A stretch of DNA of 8,721 nt. It comes from an uncultured Megasphaera sp. GTDB lineage: Bacteria > Bacillota > Negativicutes > Veillonellales > Megasphaeraceae. The translations under genes were made by a program, and so were the position numbers. This document shows positions 6,179 through 8,721 of this stretch, one piece after another. The notes beneath the pieces were generated by a model. That model saw only the letters and a list, made by a program, of their open reading frames with translations. It did not search any database and had not been told where the DNA came from. The first letter of the stretch is position 1. Each line of letters starts with the position of its first letter. Where the stretch lies: assembly GCA_937895695.1 (NCBI GenBank), contig CALBLM010000090.1:1-8721 (forward strand), written 5' to 3'.

Positions 6179-7660
6179 ATGACAGGAAATTATATTGATG
6201 GATTTTTAAATACTGTACTGCCAGGCCTGCGTGTTGCCGTTATTGGTGACATGATGGTAGACCGCTATGTATTTGGTCGCGTAGAACGAATATCCCCGGA
6301 AGCGCCGGTTCCCGTAAATAAAGTGGAACGTATTTCATCTGTACTTGGGGGGGCAGCCAATGTAGCGGCCAATTTAGCGAATTTGGATTGCCATGTCATA
6401 GCAGCCGGGCTGGTTGGTGACGATGAAAATGCTGCATTACTGCGAAATCTGTTACAGGAATCATCTATTGATGACAGTGGTTTGATTGTACGACGTGGAC
6501 ATGCTACAACAACAAAAATGCGCGTATTGGGTTCACGACAGCAGATGGTCCGACTTGATTTTGAAGAAGTTACGCCGCTGACAATGGCAGAAGAAGATGC
6601 ATTGGAAGCATGGGTTCAGACTCAAATTCAACAGGGGCTGGATGGAATTATTTTATCTGATTATAAAAAAGGCGTATTGACAGAACGGGCAGCTTCGTTG
6701 GTCATTGCGGCAGCGCATGCGGCTAACATTCCTGTGTTGGTAGATCCTAAGGGTAGTGATTGGACAAAGTATAACGGTGCAGATTTTGTTACACCGAATA
6801 TAAAAGAACTATCCGATTGCGTGGGACAGACTGTGATAAATGAAGAAGATACAGTCATAGAAGCAGCGAAACGAATTCATCAGCAGTATGATTTTGCCCA
6901 TTTAATGGTTACGCGTTCTGAAAAAGGCATTACGGTTATTGGCAATGATGGTAAAATTTGGAATAATCCAGCGACAGCTCAAGAAGTATTTGATGTTTCT
7001 GGGGCAGGAGATACTGTAGCTGCTACTTTTTTGGCAGCCATTGCCGGTCATTTATCTATCCGAACGAGTTTACAAATTGCCAATGCGGCCGCAGGGATTG
7101 TTGTAGCCAAGGTAGGAACCTATCCGATCCATCGCAGCGAATTGATTGCGTTATGGAAAGAATGGCATCCTAGACATTGGGCACCCTATCAAGCATTGAC
7201 ATGGGAAGATACAGCAAAAAAAATTCGTCAATGGCAGCAAAAAGGCGAAACCGTTGTCTTTACGAATGGATGCTTCGATATACTGCATCGTGGTCATGTA
7301 TTATACTTACAACAGGCTGCCATGTTGGGACAACATCTTGTTGTCGGTCTGAATTCGGATGATTCTGTACAGCGTTTAAAAGGTGAAACGCGTCCATTAG
7401 TTCATGAAGAAGATAGAGCTGTGTTGTTGAGCGCTTTGGGGTGTGTTGATGAAGTTGTCATTTTCACAGAAGATACACCATCAGAACTGCTGCAGGTTTT
7501 GCGTCCGGATATCCTTGTTAAGGGTGGAGACTATAAACCAGAAGATGTTATTGGCAGAGAATATGCAAAACGGGTCGAAATCATTCCGTTTGAAGATGGT
7601 TACTCTACAACCGGATTAGTGCAAAAAATAGCTAATTTAGCAAAGAAGGGGAAAATATGA
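6179..7660 (+). CDS. hldE: HldE, bifunctional heptose 7-phosphate kinase / heptose 1-phosphate adenylyltransferase
   Basis: HldE performs two cytoplasmic steps toward ADP-heptose for the LPS inner core. Its N-terminal kinase makes D-beta-D-heptose 1,7-bisphosphate, and after GmhB removes the 7-phosphate the C-terminal domain adds AMP. The 493 residues compare with about 477 in E. coli. The PfkB/ribokinase domain (about 15-325) shows GDMMVDRY (23-30), RISPEAPVPV (37-46), LGGAANVAAN (56-65), TPNIKE (205-210) and DVSGAGDT (272-279) with catalytic base Asp278. The nucleotidyltransferase domain (about 355-485) shows TNGCFDILHRGH (362-373) with the HxGH motif, and VKGGDYKPE (447-455). GGGAG (6166-6170) precedes the ATG by 8 bases. 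The end overlaps hldD by ATGA. A G7 tract (6347-6353) lies in the sugar-binding motif and an A8 tract (7216-7223) between the domains. Confidence 0.97.
   Translation: MTGNYIDGFLNTVLPGLRVAVIGDMMVDRYVFGRVERISPEAPVPVNKVERISSVLGGAANVAANLANLDCHVIAAGLVGDDENAALLRNLLQESSIDDSGLIVRRGHATTTKMRVLGSRQQMVRLDFEEVTPLTMAEEDALEAWVQTQIQQGLDGIILSDYKKGVLTERAASLVIAAAHAANIPVLVDPKGSDWTKYNGADFVTPNIKELSDCVGQTVINEEDTVIEAAKRIHQQYDFAHLMVTRSEKGITVIGNDGKIWNNPATAQEVFDVSGAGDTVAATFLAAIAGHLSIRTSLQIANAAAGIVVAKVGTYPIHRSELIALWKEWHPRHWAPYQALTWEDTAKKIRQWQQKGETVVFTNGCFDILHRGHVLYLQQAAMLGQHLVVGLNSDDSVQRLKGETRPLVHEEDRAVLLSALGCVDEVVIFTEDTPSELLQVLRPDILVKGGDYKPEDVIGREYAKRVEIIPFEDGYSTTGLVQKIANLAKKGKI
6347..6353 (+). repeat. G7 homopolymer inside hldE kinase domain
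   Basis: Seven consecutive G bases encode part of Leu-Gly-Gly-Ala (codons 56-59), a conserved sugar-binding motif. Gain or loss of one base would destroy both activities. The length is at the lower edge for replication slippage, and the two Gly codons are functionally required, so it may be incidental. Confidence 0.55.
7216..7223 (+). repeat. A8 homopolymer at the HldE interdomain junction
   Basis: Eight consecutive A bases cover Ala346-Lys347-Lys348 plus the first base of the next codon, just before the adenylyltransferase domain. One extra A would shift into a frame that closes at 7362, leaving a kinase-only protein with a short foreign tail. The tract is certain; its use as a slippage site is not shown. 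Confidence 0.55.
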
Positions 7661-8622
7661 AAATCGTAACAGGTGGTGCCGGTTTTATCGGCAGCAATAT
7701 TGTCAAACAATTAAATAATCGAGGCATTAATGATATCTTAATCGTTGATGATTTGACAGATGGTCGCAAATGCCGAAATCTGCAGGGACTTGATTTCTAT
7801 GATTATATGGATTACGCAGATTTTGATGAACAAATGGCCGATGATACATTCGACTGCGGCTATATTGACGTTGTCTTTCATGAAGGCGCTTGCTCTGATA
7901 CCATGAATTATGATGGCCGTTATATGATGAAAAACAATTATGAAGGCAGCAAAAATATTTTACGATATTGCATGCAGCGCAAAATTCCGTTTTTATATGC
8001 ATCGTCAGCGTCTACGTATGGAAGCGGTAAACATGGTTTCCGTGAAGAACCAGCATGTGAACAAGCATTAAATCCCTATGCATATTCCAAGCTGCAGTTT
8101 GATCGGTACGTACGCCGTATGATGCCTAAGACGAAAAGCCAAATTGTTGGATTCCGGTATTTTAATGTATTTGGACCGCAGGAAAATCATAAAGATCGTA
8201 TGGCTTCGCTCATTTATCAAAAATTTCATGAATTACAAGAAACCGGAAAAATTACGCTTTTTAAAGGTACCGCTGGATATGCCGATGGTGGACAGATTCG
8301 CGATTTTGTATATGTAAAAGATGTTGTTAATGTTATCTTTTATTTTTGGGAACATCCGGAATTATCTGGCATTTATAACTGTGGCACCGGTGTAGGCCAT
8401 TCGTTTAATGAATTTGTTCAGGGTGTTATTGATTACTGCGGCAAGGGCCATATTGAATATGTTCCATTCCCAGAAATATTGAAGGGAAAATATCAAAGTT
8501 ATACACAGGCTGATACCACAAAATTAATGGCAGCAGGATATGACCGCGGATTTACACTGCTTAGTGAAGCTGTCAAAGAATATTGCCGTGTTCTTGATAA
8601 AAGCAATGGGTATTACGAATGA
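7657..8622 (+). CDS. hldD: HldD, ADP-L-glycero-D-manno-heptose 6-epimerase
   Basis: HldD is a cytoplasmic short-chain dehydrogenase/reductase-type epimerase that converts ADP-D-glycero- to ADP-L-glycero-D-manno-heptose, the form used by LPS heptosyltransferases. The 321 residues match the family. The NADP-binding Rossmann loop TGGAGFIGSN is at 5-14. FHEGACS (74-80), YASSASTYG (114-122), the catalytic YAYSK (Tyr141, Lys145) and GFRYFNVFGP (165-174) follow. HKDRMAS (178-184) contains Lys179, aligning with the second catalytic residue of E. coli HldD, Lys178. ADGGQIRDFVYVKDV (209-223) and YTQADTTKL (282-290) complete the pattern. Together these residues distinguish it from GalE-type epimerases. 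The ATG overlaps the hldE stop as ATGA, with AAGGGG about 6 bases upstream, so translation is probably coupled. The gene ends in another ATGA overlap with gmhB. Confidence 0.97.
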   Translation: MKIVTGGAGFIGSNIVKQLNNRGINDILIVDDLTDGRKCRNLQGLDFYDYMDYADFDEQMADDTFDCGYIDVVFHEGACSDTMNYDGRYMMKNNYEGSKNILRYCMQRKIPFLYASSASTYGSGKHGFREEPACEQALNPYAYSKLQFDRYVRRMMPKTKSQIVGFRYFNVFGPQENHKDRMASLIYQKFHELQETGKITLFKGTAGYADGGQIRDFVYVKDVVNVIFYFWEHPELSGIYNCGTGVGHSFNEFVQGVIDYCGKGHIEYVPFPEILKGKYQSYTQADTTKLMAAGYDRGFTLLSEAVKEYCRVLDKSNGYYE

Positions 8623-8721
8623 GAAAAGCCGTTTTTTTTGATCGAGATGGCGTATTAAATGTCGATAAAGGGTATTTGAGCCGTATAGACGATTTTCAAT
8701 GGATACCGGGCGCAAAAGAAG
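8619..8721 (+). CDS. gmhB: GmhB, heptose 1,7-bisphosphate 7-phosphatase, 3'-truncated
   Basis: Only the first 34 codons are in the window. They read MRKAVFFDRDGVLN and then NVDKGYLSRIDDF, closely resembling the start of E. coli GmhB. This HAD-superfamily phosphatase removes the 7-phosphate from D-glycero-beta-D-manno-heptose 1,7-bisphosphate between the two HldE reactions. HAD motif I is FDRDG with nucleophile Asp8 and acid/base Asp10. The gene starts inside the hldD stop (ATGA). Its ribosome binding site is weak (GGG at 8608-8610), which fits initiation by ribosomes finishing hldD. A histidinol-phosphatase-type HAD enzyme shares this motif, so part of the confidence comes from the hldE-hldD context. 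A T8 run covers codons 5-7. Confidence 0.88.
   Translation, partial: MRKAVFFDRDGVLNVDKGYLSRIDDFQWIPGAKE
8632..8639 (+). repeat. T8 homopolymer in HAD motif I of gmhB
   Basis: Eight consecutive T bases encode Val-Phe-Phe just before the catalytic Asp8. It is seen directly. Hydrophobic residues before the HAD motif are conserved, so the run may only reflect codon choice, though it could slip. Confidence 0.55.

Noticed and set aside
1..8721. CRISPR array, insertion sequence, tRNA, rRNA or horizontal island
   Set aside because: No spaced direct repeats, transposase, RNA gene pattern or abrupt composition change was seen; genes are tightly packed housekeeping genes.

Overview
The window carries nine protein genes, all on the + strand, from a low-to-moderate G+C bacterium. 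The first five belong to the classical division and cell-wall (dcw) cluster: murG (5' end cut off), murC, ddl, ftsQ and ftsZ. After a strong intrinsic terminator at about 5606-5636 comes a second run: nrdR, hldE, hldD and the first 34 codons of gmhB. The dcw proteins look Firmicutes-like (murG-murC-ddl-ftsQ order, strong AGGAGG-type ribosome binding sites, short FtsZ with an IPTWMR tail). The second run makes ADP-L-glycero-D-manno-heptose, the inner-core sugar of lipopolysaccharide. A Firmicutes-type dcw cluster touching LPS heptose genes points to a diderm Firmicute of the class Negativicutes (Veillonella, Megasphaera, Dialister or Selenomonas relatives). This is an inference from gene content; the genus cannot be fixed from the sequence alone.

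Layout: 1-1080 murG (lipid II synthesis); 1108-2493 murC (adds L-Ala to UDP-MurNAc); 2495-3436 ddl (makes D-Ala-D-Ala); 3466-4410 ftsQ (divisome membrane protein); 4411-4556 a 146-base gap with a hairpin, a candidate promoter and two small inverted repeats; 4557-5594 ftsZ; 5595-5675 terminator and nrdR leader; 5676-6158 nrdR (repressor of ribonucleotide reductase genes); 6179-7660 hldE; 7657-8622 hldD; 8619-8721 gmhB start. The genes are packed tightly. murC/ddl are 1 base apart, and hldE/hldD and hldD/gmhB both overlap by ATGA.

Together the first block supplies peptidoglycan precursors and the division ring, and the second supplies the LPS core sugar nucleotide. Two customary dcw members are missing from their usual places: no murB between murC and ddl, and no ftsA between ftsQ and ftsZ. 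I see no mobile element, CRISPR array, tRNA or rRNA, and no clearly novel multi-gene system. The points most worth a second look are the nrdR-heptose operon linkage, the missing ftsA and murB, a 7-codon in-frame minicistron between ddl and ftsQ, a possible promoter that starts inside the ftsZ terminator, and homopolymer tracts in the heptose genes and ddl.
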